From: Polaromonas sp047303325
GTDB lineage: Bacteria; Pseudomonadota; Gammaproteobacteria; Burkholderiales; Burkholderiaceae_C
NCBI RefSeq assembly: GCF_047303325.1
Contig: NZ_JBKBEX010000025.1
Span: 11,469 to 75,468, forward strand
Length of the DNA stretch: 64,000 nt
Direction of reading: 5' to 3'
The translations under genes were made by a program, and so were the position numbers. Positions within the stretch are counted from its first letter, which is position 1; every line of letters starts with the position of its first letter. A model generated the notes under the pieces. It was not told the DNA's origin. It ran no database searches and worked only from the letters and a program-made list of their open reading frames with translations. Positions 16,016 through 28,419 of this stretch are shown here, in pieces.

Positions 16016-16525
16016 ATGAGTCAGACCATTGTTTCCTCCCCTTCCACCGCCCATTCCGGTGGCGTTCACAAGGCGCGTTTCGCCTTTATCCAGTCGTCCT
16101 GGCACGAAGACATCGTGGACCAGGGGCGCGGCGCCTTCCTCGCCGAAATGGCCAGGCAGGGCGTGGGCCCTGAATCCATAGACACCTTTGAAGTGCCGGG
16201 CGCTTTCGAGATTCCGCTGCACGCGAAAAAGCTCGCTCAGTCGGGCCGCTACGCGGGCGTGGTCTGCTGCGGGCTGGTGGTGGACGGCGGCATCTACCGC
16301 CACGAGTTCGTCGCCGATGCGGTGATCAGCGCGCTGATGGGCATTCAGCTGGAGACCGGCGTGCCGGTGTTTTCCGCGGTGCTGACGCCGCAGCATTTCC
16401 ATGAGCACGAGGAACACCGCCAGTTCTTCAGCACCCACTTCCTGACCAAGGGCAAGGAAGTGGCGCAGGCCTGCCTGGCGACGGTGGCGGGCCTCAGGAA
16501 GCTCGAAACGCTGCTCGCGGCCTGA
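16016..16525 (+). CDS. ribH: 6,7-dimethyl-8-ribityllumazine synthase
   Basis: 169 residues; the ATG has AGAGG seven bases upstream. RibH joins 5-amino-6-ribitylaminouracil with 3,4-dihydroxy-2-butanone 4-phosphate, the penultimate step of riboflavin synthesis. Visible blocks are FIQSSWHEDIVDQG, FEVPGAFEIPLHAKKLA, and GVVCCGLVVDGGIYRHEFV with the active-site histidine. The divergent 'VDGGIYRHEFVA' form and lone, riboswitch-controlled position resemble RibH2-type lumazine synthases (known from Brucella/Rhizobiales) rather than the RibH1 of a complete rib operon. A second ribH elsewhere in the genome would fit this. Confidence 0.92.
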   Translation: MSQTIVSSPSTAHSGGVHKARFAFIQSSWHEDIVDQGRGAFLAEMARQGVGPESIDTFEVPGAFEIPLHAKKLAQSGRYAGVVCCGLVVDGGIYRHEFVADAVISALMGIQLETGVPVFSAVLTPQHFHEHEEHRQFFSTHFLTKGKEVAQACLATVAGLRKLETLLAA

Positions 16526-16533
16526 GGCCGGAT

Positions 16534-16560
16534 GCCCGCCCCTTCAACAGGGTGGCGGGC
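16534..16560. terminator. Hairpin between convergent ribH and parC
   Basis: GCCCGCC (16534-16540) pairs with GGCGGGC (16554-16560) in the short gap between the two converging genes. No long U-tract follows on either strand, so termination strength is uncertain. Confidence 0.5.
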
Positions 16561-16577
16561 ACCGCGCTTATCCGAGC

Positions 16578-18935
<2,358 letters not shown>

Positions 18936-19078
18936 CGTGAATTTGGCTTGGGGCTAAGTCGGTTGATGCCGGGCCGGCATGCTTAAGCGCGCCGGTGCGG
19001 GATTATGAAAAGAAAAGAAAGGGGGCGCCGCTTCACAGCACTGCCGGATGTTCCGGCGAAACGCCAGCTGCATGGGTC

Positions 19079-19950
19079 TCAGTTCCGCTCGGGTGGGGCC
19101 TCTGGCGTGGTGGTGGCCGCGACCGTGGTCGGCACCATGTTGCCGCGGCCCGTGCTGCCGCCCATCATCTCCATGCGCACGCGGCCACCGGGCGCCATCA
19201 TGCTGGGGGGCTTGAGGTGGTTGTAGAGCTGCATCACGGTTTTGACGTAGTTTTTGGTTTCGGGGTAATTCGGAATTTTGTTGCCCGCGCGCTGTACCGC
19301 ACCCTCGCCGGCGTTGTAGGCGGCAATCGCCAGCTCAAGCTGGCCAGGAAACATGGCGATCAGGTCGCTGAGGTAGCTGGAGCCGGCCCGGATATTGGTC
19401 TTGGGGTCGGTGAGCTTTTTGTGGACCGTGGAATCCTTGCTGGCCCGCACGCCGTAGCGCTCCGCCGTCGGCGGGATCAGCTGCATCAAGCCGACCGCGC
19501 CCTTGGGCGAAACGGCCTGGGTGTTAAAGCCCGACTCGGTGGCGATCAGGGCCTGCAGCAGTTCGTAGTCGATGCCGTGCGTGACGGAAGCCTCGCGCAG
19601 CAGGTGCTTGACGGCCTTGTAGTTGGGCGACACGTCGAAATAAGCCAGCAGCTTGGGCGGCGCGGCGGCCACGCCGGTGGCGCGGTTGGCACCGTTGCCC
19701 ACGGCCTTGCCGCTGCGGCCGGTGTTGCTACCGTCGGCGCTGAAGCTTTCGCCGCCGCGGAAAAAGAGTTCATAGCGCTCGTCCAGCCGCACGGCCGAAA
19801 AGTGCGCGATGCCGTCCTTGTCGACATAACCCCAGATGTCGGCATGGGCGGGAGACGCGAACAGCGCGGCCAGACCCATGACCGCCAGCGGCAGGCCCAG
19901 CGCGCGCAAGGGCCGCCGCAGAAAGGAAAGAAAAGTCTCAGGCAGGTTCA

Positions 19951-19951
<1 letters not shown>
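19079..19951 (-). CDS. Lytic transglycosylase (SLT family) with DUF4124-like start
   Basis: 290 residues from the ATG at 19951, whose A is shared with the parE TGA stop (TGATG), so translation is probably coupled to parE. A signal peptide (residues 1-38, ending SPAHA) leads to a short DUF4124-like segment (DIWGYVDKDGIAHFS). A C-terminal goose-lysozyme-like SLT domain carries the catalytic Glu139 in ALIATESGFN, then GAVGLMQLIP and AIAAYNAGEGAVQ. It cleaves the MurNAc-GlcNAc bond of peptidoglycan to give 1,6-anhydro ends in the periplasm. Confidence 0.92.
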
Positions 19952-21921
<1,970 letters not shown>

Positions 21922-22110
21922 GGCAGTTGAAAGAATTGCCGCAATTGTAGTCCGGGCCGCAAAAGTCACTGTATGGACATACAGCCAGCCCGATTCGGGC
22001 GTGGAAACCGGGGGCGGGCGCGGCAGCGTTTTGCCATTTTCGTTACAGTCGGCGAATCACCTCCTTGCCGCCCAGGCTTTTTCCATTTTCGCCGCTCGCG
22101 GCGGCCACCC

Positions 22111-23331
22111 ATGACCACCGACACCAAAAAACTCTCCATGCTGCAGGTGCTGATCTGCGGCGCCACCATCGTCACGCTGTCCATGGGCATACGCCACGGA
22201 TTCGGGCTGTGGCTGCAGCCCATTACCCAGGCCCAGGGATGGACGCGCGAGACCTTTGCCTTCGCGCTGGCGGTGCAAAACCTGTCCTGGGGCGTGTTCG
22301 GCATCTTCGCCGGCATGGCGGCCGACCGCTTCGGCGCTTTCCGCGTGATCGTGGGCGGCGCCCTGTTGTACGGGCTGGGCTTGGTGGGCATGGCACTGTC
22401 GCCCACGGGCTTTCTGTTCACCATGACGGCCGGTGTGCTGATAGGCGCCGCGCAAGCCGGCACCACCTATGCCGTGATCTACGGCGTGATAGGCCGCAAC
22501 ATCCCGGCGGAAAAGCGCTCCTGGGCCATGGGCGTGGCCGCGGCGGCCGGCTCTTTCGGCCAATTCCTGATGGTGCCGGTCGAAGGCCTGCTGATCAGCG
22601 GCCTGGGCTGGAAAGAAGCGCTGTTGGTGCTCAGCGGCGCGGTGCTGCTGATCGCGCCGCTGGCGTTGGGCCTGCGCGAAGGCGGCTTTGCCGGCGGCCA
22701 GCCGGCCAAACGCGAGCAGACCATAGGCCAGGCGCTGCGCGAAGCCTTCAAGTACCCAAGCTTCCAGCTGCTGATGGCGGGCTATTTCGTCTGCGGCTTC
22801 CAGGTGGTGTTCATCGGCGTGCACATGCCCAGCTACCTCAAGGACAAGGGCCTGTCGCCCCAGGTGGCCAGCTACGCCCTGGCGCTGATAGGCCTGTTCA
22901 ACGTCTTCGGCACCTACATCGCCGGCTCGCTGGGCCAGAAAATCGCCAAGCGGAAAATCCTGGCGACGATTTATTTCTCGCGCGCGGTGGTGATCGCCGT
23001 GTTCCTGGCGGCGCCGCTGAGCCCGCTGAGCGTCTACATCTTCGCCAGCCTGATGGGCCTGCTGTGGCTGTCAACCATCCCGCCGACCAACGCGGTGGTG
23101 GCGCAGATCTTCGGCATCCAGCATTTGTCGATGCTGGGCGGCTTCATCTTCTTCAGCCACCAGATAGGCTCCTTCCTGGGCGTTTGGCTGGGCGGCTATT
23201 TATATGACCGCACCGGCAGCTACGACATCGTCTGGTACATCGCCATCGCGCTGGGCGTGTTCGCAGCCCTGGTGAACCTGCCGGTGCGCGAGGCGCCGAT
23301 TGCACGCGCCGGTGTGCCGCAAGGGGCCTGA
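22111..23331 (+). CDS. MFS transporter (oxalate/formate antiporter-like)
   Basis: 406 residues from the ATG at 22111, with about 12 hydrophobic segments. Features include GIRHGFGLWLQPI, the AADRFGAFRV loop and FFSHQIGSFLGVWLGGYLYDRTGSYD near the C-terminus, typical of an MFS subgroup common in Burkholderiales with monocarboxylate or aromatic-acid substrates. The substrate cannot be read. The stop is followed after one base by a 39-codon gene for a membrane peptide, so the two are probably translated together. Confidence 0.85.
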   Translation: MTTDTKKLSMLQVLICGATIVTLSMGIRHGFGLWLQPITQAQGWTRETFAFALAVQNLSWGVFGIFAGMAADRFGAFRVIVGGALLYGLGLVGMALSPTGFLFTMTAGVLIGAAQAGTTYAVIYGVIGRNIPAEKRSWAMGVAAAAGSFGQFLMVPVEGLLISGLGWKEALLVLSGAVLLIAPLALGLREGGFAGGQPAKREQTIGQALREAFKYPSFQLLMAGYFVCGFQVVFIGVHMPSYLKDKGLSPQVASYALALIGLFNVFGTYIAGSLGQKIAKRKILATIYFSRAVVIAVFLAAPLSPLSVYIFASLMGLLWLSTIPPTNAVVAQIFGIQHLSMLGGFIFFSHQIGSFLGVWLGGYLYDRTGSYDIVWYIAIALGVFAALVNLPVREAPIARAGVPQGA

Positions 23332-23332
23332 G

Positions 23333-23452
23333 ATGGCCAAAAAAGCCGGCCTGTGGGCGCTCGCGGTCATCGCGTCGCTGGGGGTGTTTGCCCTCTACAC
23401 ACGGCCGGATTTCCTGTTCACACTCGCCAACCAGATCTGGGCTTGCTTTTAG
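23333..23452 (+). CDS. Small single-pass membrane protein, 39 aa
   Basis: The ATG follows the MFS stop after one base and the frame runs 39 codons to a TAG. The peptide starts MAKKAGLWALAVIASLGVFA, a basic end and one hydrophobic segment, and continues LYTRPDFLFTLANQ with a C-terminal WACF. It looks like a single transmembrane helix with positive inside. I do not recognise a named family. The tight coupling suggests an accessory subunit of the transporter or of an envelope process. Confidence 0.6.
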   Translation: MAKKAGLWALAVIASLGVFALYTRPDFLFTLANQIWACF

Positions 23453-23513
23453 GGCCTGGCGGTTTTGCGAGTGAGCGGGGCAGGCGCCCCAAAAAAAGCG
23501 GGAAGGGGACATC

Positions 23514-24326
23514 ATGAAAACCATCATCATCACCGGCGCCTCGGACGGCATAGGCGCGGAAATGGCGCGCCAGCTGGCCAAAACCCATGGCGCCGGCGTG
23601 GCGCTGGTGCTGGCCGCGCGCAATGAAACGCTGCTGGACGAGGTCGCGCACCAGTGCGCCGCGCACGGCGCGCAAACCCTGGCCGTCAAGACCGACGTCT
23701 CCATCGAGGCCCAGTGCCGCCACCTGGTGGATGCCGCCGTCGGCCGCTTCGGCCACATCGACGCCCTGATCAACAACGCCGGCATGTCGGCGCAGGCCCT
23801 GCTGGAGGACGTCAAGGCCCAGGACCTGGGCTGGTATGAGCAGCTGATGCGCATCAACTTCTGGGGCAGCGTATGGTGCACCCATGCCGCCCTGCCCTAC
23901 CTGAGGCTGCGCCACGGCAGCATCGTCGCCGTTTCCAGCCTGGCCGGGCTGATAGGCGTGCCGGGCCGCACGGCCTACAGCGCCACCAAGTTCGCCATGG
24001 TGGGATTTTTCGAGGCGCTGCGTGCCGAAATGAAAGGCGCCGGAGTCAGCGTGACCACCGCCTACCCGGGCGTGGTCGCCACCCACATCCGCCACCGCGG
24101 CTTCAACGCGGCGGGCGTGGCGGCGGGCTCCAGCGGGCTCAAGGAAGACAAGGCCATGAGCGTGGAGGAATGCGCGCGGCTGATCCTGCAGGGCATGGAA
24201 CGCCGGGACCGCGAGGTGATCATGACGGCCAAGGGCAAGCTGGGCCGCTGGCTCAAGCTGATCGCGCCCGGCCGCGTGGAGGCGATGGCACTGGCGGCGC
24301 TTAAGGATGAGGTGAAACCGCTTTGA
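23514..24326 (+). CDS. Short-chain dehydrogenase/reductase
   Basis: 270 residues. Classical SDR motifs are present: TGASDGIG (residues 7-14) for NAD(P) binding, NNAG, the catalytic Ser in VSSLAG and the Tyr-x3-Lys in YSATKFAMVG, followed by PGVVATHI. The C-terminal region ('MERRDREVIMTAKGKLGRWLK-IAP') resembles DHRS7/YbbO-like membrane-associated SDRs. The ATG has GGGGA upstream. The stop overlaps the TTG start of the methyltransferase gene by four bases. Confidence 0.9.
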   Translation: MKTIIITGASDGIGAEMARQLAKTHGAGVALVLAARNETLLDEVAHQCAAHGAQTLAVKTDVSIEAQCRHLVDAAVGRFGHIDALINNAGMSAQALLEDVKAQDLGWYEQLMRINFWGSVWCTHAALPYLRLRHGSIVAVSSLAGLIGVPGRTAYSATKFAMVGFFEALRAEMKGAGVSVTTAYPGVVATHIRHRGFNAAGVAAGSSGLKEDKAMSVEECARLILQGMERRDREVIMTAKGKLGRWLKLIAPGRVEAMALAALKDEVKPL

Positions 24327-24904
24327 CCGACCCCAGGCCGCACGGAACGGAGCCGCCCTCCGCCTGGGTGCAGCGCTGGTCGCACCTGGTGCGCGAAGGC
24401 GGCGTGGTGCTGGACGTCGCCTGCGGTTATGGCCGCCATGCCCGCTGGTTTCACGGGCGAAACCACCCCCTGGTCCTGGTGGACCGGTCGCGGGAAGCCC
24501 TGGAGGCCGCCACAAGCGCCCTCCCCGCATCGGCCTGCGAGGCCGTGGTGGCCGATATTGAAGCCGGTCCCTGGCCTTTTGCGGGCCGCCAGTTTGACGC
24601 GGTCGTCGTCACCAACTACCTCTGGCGCCCGCTGTTGCCGACCCTGCTGGCCGGCCTGGCGCCGGGCGGCGTGCTGATTTACGAAACTTTTACGCAAGGC
24701 AATGAGACCGTGGGCAAGCCCTCGCGCCCCGATTTTTTGCTGCGCACCGGCGAATTGCTGGAAATCTGCCGTAGCCTGCGCATTGTGGCCTTCGAGGAGG
24801 GTTTCCACGAGAACCCGCCGCGCTTCATCCAGCGCATAGTCGCCGTGCATGAAACCGCCGCGACTGCGGGTTTGCCCGCACCGCCGCGCTATTTCCTGTC
24901 CTAG
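24323..24904 (+). CDS. Class I SAM-dependent methyltransferase
   Basis: 193 residues from a TTG overlapping the SDR stop (TTGA). Motif I is VVLDVACGYGRHAR, an acidic ribose-binding residue follows in LVLVDRS, then DAVVVTNYLWRPLLP and GGVLIYETFTQGNE. This resembles the TehB-like/ubiE-like group found next to dapA in many Burkholderiales. The substrate is unknown. It ends about 90 bases before dapA. Confidence 0.82.
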   Translation: MTDPRPHGTEPPSAWVQRWSHLVREGGVVLDVACGYGRHARWFHGRNHPLVLVDRSREALEAATSALPASACEAVVADIEAGPWPFAGRQFDAVVVTNYLWRPLLPTLLAGLAPGGVLIYETFTQGNETVGKPSRPDFLLRTGELLEICRSLRIVAFEEGFHENPPRFIQRIVAVHETAATAGLPAPPRYFLS

Positions 24905-24912
24905 GCTCTGGG

Positions 24913-24971
24913 TAGAATGCAGGATTGGCTTTTCGGGGCCGGCCTGGCGCTATTTCGGCCAGACCCAATCC
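24913..24971 (+). promoter_or_regulatory. Possible dapA promoter and structured leader
   Basis: A TAGAAT (24913-24918) could be a -10 box, but the -35 is poor. Just behind it GGATTGG (24922-24928) can pair with CCAATCC (24965-24971), and CTGGC (24944-24948) with GCCAG (24958-24962), giving a nested stem-loop 25 bases before the dapA start. It does not match a lysine riboswitch. Confidence 0.35.
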
Positions 24972-24996
24972 GGCCGCGAACGTTTACAAGTACAGC

Positions 24997-25881
24997 ATGA
25001 AACCCATTACTGGCAGCATCGTTGCATTGGCAACACCCTTGCATGATGACGGCAGCGTAGACTACCCCACCCTGCGCAAACTGGTGGACTGGCACATCGC
25101 CGAAGGCACCGACTGCATAGGCGTGGTCGGCACCACCGGCGAATCCCCGACTGTCAATGTCGAGGAGCACTGCGAAATCATCCGCGTCTCGGTGGAGCAG
25201 GCCAAAAAGCGCGTGCCCATCATGGCCGGCTGCGGCGCCAATTCCACCGCCGAGGCGATCGAACTCGCCAAATTCGCCAAGCAGGTGGGCGCCGACTGCC
25301 AGCTGCAGGTCGTCCCCTATTACAACAAGCCCACGCAGGAAGGCCAGTACCGGCACTTCAAGGCGATTGCCGAAGCCGTCGGCGACCTGCCCACCGTGCT
25401 CTACAACGTGCCCGGCCGCACCGTGGCCGATATGGCGCACGCCACCGTGCTGCGCCTGGCCCAGGTGCCCGGCATTGTCGGCATCAAGGAAGCCACCGGC
25501 AACATCGAGCGCGCGCAATGGCTGATCAAGGAAGTGCCCAAGGGCTTTGCTGTGTATTCGGGCGACGATCCAACGGCCGTGGCGCTCATGCTCTGCGGCG
25601 GCCAGGGCAACGTCAGCGTGACGGCCAACGTGGCACCCCGGCTCATGCACGAGCTGTGCGTGGCCGCTGTGGCGGGCGACACGCGCCGCGCCATGGAGCT
25701 GCAGCTCAAGCTCCTGCCGCTGCACAGAAACCTGTTTATTGAAGCCAACCCGATTCCCGTCAAATGGGCCATGGCCCGGATGGGTCTTTGCGGTGGCACC
25801 TTGCGCCTGCCCATGACGCCGCTGGAAGCATCGAACGAAGCGGCCGTGGAAAACGCCTTGCGCGCCTGCGGCCTGATTTGA
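24997..25881 (+). CDS. dapA: 4-hydroxy-tetrahydrodipicolinate synthase
   Basis: 294 residues from the ATG at 24997. DapA condenses pyruvate with aspartate semialdehyde, the first committed step of lysine/diaminopimelate synthesis. The Schiff-base lysine is Lys164 in GIKEATGN and the proton-relay tyrosine Tyr136 in VLYNVPGRT; GTTGESPT is the substrate loop. Length and spacing match E. coli DapA. bamC follows after 31 bases, the same neighbour as in E. coli (dapA-nlpB). Confidence 0.97.
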   Translation: MKPITGSIVALATPLHDDGSVDYPTLRKLVDWHIAEGTDCIGVVGTTGESPTVNVEEHCEIIRVSVEQAKKRVPIMAGCGANSTAEAIELAKFAKQVGADCQLQVVPYYNKPTQEGQYRHFKAIAEAVGDLPTVLYNVPGRTVADMAHATVLRLAQVPGIVGIKEATGNIERAQWLIKEVPKGFAVYSGDDPTAVALMLCGGQGNVSVTANVAPRLMHELCVAAVAGDTRRAMELQLKLLPLHRNLFIEANPIPVKWAMARMGLCGGTLRLPMTPLEASNEAAVENALRACGLI

Positions 25882-25912
25882 TTTGCCTGATCTGATTTTT
25901 AAGGGAACCCAA

Positions 25913-27061
25913 GTGAAGATATCGCCAACACGTCCTGCATTTTCAAAAGCCCGGAGCGCCGCAGCCGTGTCCGCGCTGGTTGCCCTCGGCCTGCTCGCCG
26001 GCTGCTCCTCCCTGCGCGAGGTGATGGACGGTGAACGCGTCGATTACAAGAGCAGCGGCGCCAAGGGCCCTTCGCTGGACATCCCCCCCGACCTGACGCA
26101 GCTCAGCCGCGACACCCGTTACGTGGTGCCCGGCACGGCGGTGTCCGCCAGCAGCTACCAGGTGGGCCAGCCCACCCAGGCCGTGCAGACGGCAGCCACC
26201 GCCGTCGGCGACGTGCGCATCGAGCGCGCGGGCAGCCAGCGCTGGCTGGTCGTGAACCGGCCCGCCGACAAGCTCTGGGGCCCTGTGCGCGATTTCTGGC
26301 TGGAAAGCGGCTTCCTGCTCGCGCAGGACCAGGAAAACCTGGGCATCATGGAAACCGACTTCGCCGAAAACCGCGCCAAGCTGCCGCAGGACTTCATCCG
26401 CAGTGCGCTGGGCAAGGTGTTCGATGGCCTCTATTCGACCGGCGAGCGCGACAAGTTCCGCACGCGCCTGGAGCGCCGCCCTGATGGCGGCACCGAAATT
26501 TACGTCAGCCACCGCGGCATGATTGAAGTGGTCACCGGCGGGAAAACCGGCAACGCCGCTTCGGGCGACAGCACGGTCTGGCAGCCCCGTCCCGCCGATC
26601 CGGAACTCGAAGCCGAATTCCTGCGCCGCCTGATGGTCAAGCTGGGCGTGTCGCAAGAACAGTCCAAGGCCTTGGTGGCTGCGGGCGCCACCAAGCAGAC
26701 CTCGCGCATCGCCACAGTCAACAACCTGCCAGTCGTGCAGATCGACGAAGGTTTTGACCGCGCCTGGCGCCGGGTCGGCCTGGCACTGGACCGCACCGGC
26801 TTCACCGTTGAAGACCGCGACCGCAGCCAGGGCACCTACTTCGTGCGCTATGTTGAGCCCGTCGTGAACAAGACCGAGCCCGGCTTCTTCAGCAAGCTGT
26901 TCAGCGGATCGCCGGCCGCCACACCGCCCTTGAAGTACCGCATCGCCGTCAAGAGCCAGGGCGAGAGCACCACGGTTTCCGTTCTCAATGCCCAGGGCGC
27001 TGCCGAATCTTCGGCCAATGCCCAGCGCATCGTGCAGGTGATCGCCGACGACCTCAAATAA
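25913..27061 (+). CDS. bamC: Outer membrane assembly lipoprotein BamC
   Basis: 382 residues from a GTG with AAGGGA upstream. The lipoprotein signal ends in LLAGC; the family's unstructured lasso region (DYKSSGAKGPSLDIPPDLTQL) follows. Two helix-grip domains come next: WLVVNRPADKLWGPVRDFWLESGF at ~105-230 and VVQIDEGFDRAWRRVGLALDRTGF at ~270-380. BamC is an accessory lipoprotein of the BAM complex that folds outer-membrane beta-barrels. The context behind dapA supports the call. Confidence 0.93.
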   Translation: MKISPTRPAFSKARSAAAVSALVALGLLAGCSSLREVMDGERVDYKSSGAKGPSLDIPPDLTQLSRDTRYVVPGTAVSASSYQVGQPTQAVQTAATAVGDVRIERAGSQRWLVVNRPADKLWGPVRDFWLESGFLLAQDQENLGIMETDFAENRAKLPQDFIRSALGKVFDGLYSTGERDKFRTRLERRPDGGTEIYVSHRGMIEVVTGGKTGNAASGDSTVWQPRPADPELEAEFLRRLMVKLGVSQEQSKALVAAGATKQTSRIATVNNLPVVQIDEGFDRAWRRVGLALDRTGFTVEDRDRSQGTYFVRYVEPVVNKTEPGFFSKLFSGSPAATPPLKYRIAVKSQGESTTVSVLNAQGAAESSANAQRIVQVIADDLK

Positions 27062-27106
27062 TCCGGGCTTGCCGCCCGACCGCCCCGGCCACGCATTGCG
27101 ACGCCC

Positions 27107-27880
27107 ATGTTGAGGTTCAAAAGCCTGGGCAGCGGCAGTTCGGGCAATGCCACCGTGGTTGAAGCGACGGGAATCGCGCCATCGCGGGTTCTTGTCGACT
27201 GCGGGCTGGGCCTTAAACATCTGCTTTACCGGCTTGGCGAGGCCGGGTTGCAGCCCGAGGACATCCATGCCGTGTTCATCACGCATGAACACGGCGACCA
27301 TATCGGCTGCGCCCGCTCGCTCGCCCTGCGCTACCGCATCCCGGTCTGGATGAGCCACGGCACGTATGCCGCCATAGGGGCGCCGGATTTCGACGGGCTG
27401 TTGCACACCGCGCGTGACGGCAAAGCCATAGAACTGGGAGGCCTGCAGCTCACGCCATTCACGGTGCCACACGACGCCAGAGAGCCCTTGCAGCTCAGTT
27501 GCACCGACGGCTCGGCCAAGCTCGGCATCCTGACCGACCTGGGCCACGCCACCAGCCATGTCATGTCGCATCTCATGGCTTGCGATGCCCTGATGCTGGA
27601 GTGCAACCACGACACCGACATGTTGGCGCGATCGTCGTATCCGCCCTTTTTAAAGCGGCGCGTGGGCGGCCAATACGGGCATCTCTCCAATGCCGCGGCG
27701 GTGGAGATTGCCCGCACCCTGATTCATGGACGTTTCAGGCACCTGGTGGCCGCGCACCTGAGCGTGCAGAACAACCGGCCCGCGCTGGTGCAGGCGCTGA
27801 TGGCTGAAACCCTGGGTTGCGGCGCGGACGACGTCGTCGTGGCCAAGCCCGACACCGGAACGCCCTGGCTTTCGCTTTGA
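27107..27880 (+). CDS. MBL-fold metallohydrolase (YycJ/WalJ-like)
   Basis: 257 residues. SLGSGSSGNATVVE at the start, ITHEHGDHIGC with the metal-binding HxHxDH, and ECNHDTDML are hallmarks of the YycJ/WalJ branch of the metallo-beta-lactamase superfamily. Members are predicted metal-dependent phosphodiesterases or exonucleases. No signal peptide. It lies 45 bases after bamC and ends in a strong bidirectional terminator. Confidence 0.88.
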   Translation: MLRFKSLGSGSSGNATVVEATGIAPSRVLVDCGLGLKHLLYRLGEAGLQPEDIHAVFITHEHGDHIGCARSLALRYRIPVWMSHGTYAAIGAPDFDGLLHTARDGKAIELGGLQLTPFTVPHDAREPLQLSCTDGSAKLGILTDLGHATSHVMSHLMACDALMLECNHDTDMLARSSYPPFLKRRVGGQYGHLSNAAAVEIARTLIHGRFRHLVAAHLSVQNNRPALVQALMAETLGCGADDVVVAKPDTGTPWLSL

Positions 27881-27928
27881 GGCCGCAGTGCCCGCCGAAA
27901 ACACGGCACGGCGAAAAATAAGGGCCGA

Positions 27929-27956
27929 AAAAAAGCCGCCTTACGGCGGCTTTTTT
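27929..27956. terminator. Bidirectional rho-independent terminator
   Basis: An A-tract, GCCGCC, loop TTAC, GGCGGC and a T6 tract form a symmetric stem with U-runs on both strands. It serves the MBL gene on plus and the small lipoprotein gene on minus, which converge here. Confidence 0.92.
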
Positions 27957-27971
27957 CAATTCATTGAAGAA

Positions 27972-28205
27972 TTACTTGGCAGCGCTTGCAGCAGCGGTGG
28001 TAGCAGCAGCGGCGGCGGCGTCAGCGGACGGAGGAGCAGACGTGGCAGCGGCAGGTGCGGATGCGGCAGCGGCAGGTGCGGAAGCTTCAGCAGCAGGTGC
28101 AGGAGCTGCAGCGGCTGGTGCGGGTGCTGGGGCTTCTTCTTTCTTGCCGCAAGCAGCCAGTGCAACAGCGGCAACGATAGCTGCCAAAACGAGGGACTTG
28201 TTCAT
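27972..28205 (-). CDS. Small Ala/Pro-rich lipoprotein
   Basis: 77 residues. A lipoprotein signal (MNKSLVLAAIVAAVALAAC) ends at Cys19, followed by GKKEE and then a low-complexity tail made almost only of Ala, Pro, Ser and Thr in repeating (S)APAAA units. The ATG has AAGGAT about eight bases upstream. It is probably an outer-membrane or inner-membrane anchored spacer-like lipoprotein of unknown role. The coding strand is strongly biased by GCA/GCT alanine codons. A perfect 18-bp palindrome lies 30 bases upstream. Confidence 0.85.
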   Translation of the reverse strand: MNKSLVLAAIVAAVALAACGKKEEAPAPAPAAAAPAPAAEASAPAAAASAPAAATSAPPSADAAAAAATTAAASAAK

Positions 28206-28234
28206 TTTTACGATCCTTGATGATATTTAAGAAA

Positions 28235-28252
28235 ACAATTTCCGGAAATTGT
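28235..28252. promoter_or_regulatory. 18-bp perfect palindrome upstream of the small lipoprotein gene
   Basis: ACAATTTCC-GGAAATTGT is a perfect dyad with no spacer, in an AT-rich stretch 30-47 bases before the lipoprotein start. It could be a protein-binding operator, or fold in the 5' leader RNA. The binding factor is unknown. Confidence 0.5.
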
Positions 28253-28327
28253 CAAAAGAAACCCAAACCGGAATTCAAGTTATTTTTGACCGGGGAAAGG
28301 ACTCGAGCTCTTTCTACCCAGCTTTAA

Positions 28328-28333
28328 ATTATA
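28328..28333 (-). promoter_or_regulatory. Possible -10 box for the small lipoprotein gene
   Basis: A perfect TATAAT on the minus strand lies about 120 bases before the start codon. The -35 at the right distance is weak. If used, the palindrome at 28235-28252 is in the transcribed leader. Confidence 0.4.
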
Positions 28334-28419
28334 TGCTGGATATTACAAGTCCGGAAACCCTTAGTCGGCAAAGCAAGACCATATGACGGCTCCGTATGAG
28401 GCTTGCGCAATCCTTGCGC

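Noticed and set aside
24905..24996. Lysine riboswitch before dapA
   Set aside because: The region is too short and lacks the conserved lysine-riboswitch blocks; only a simple stem-loop is seen.
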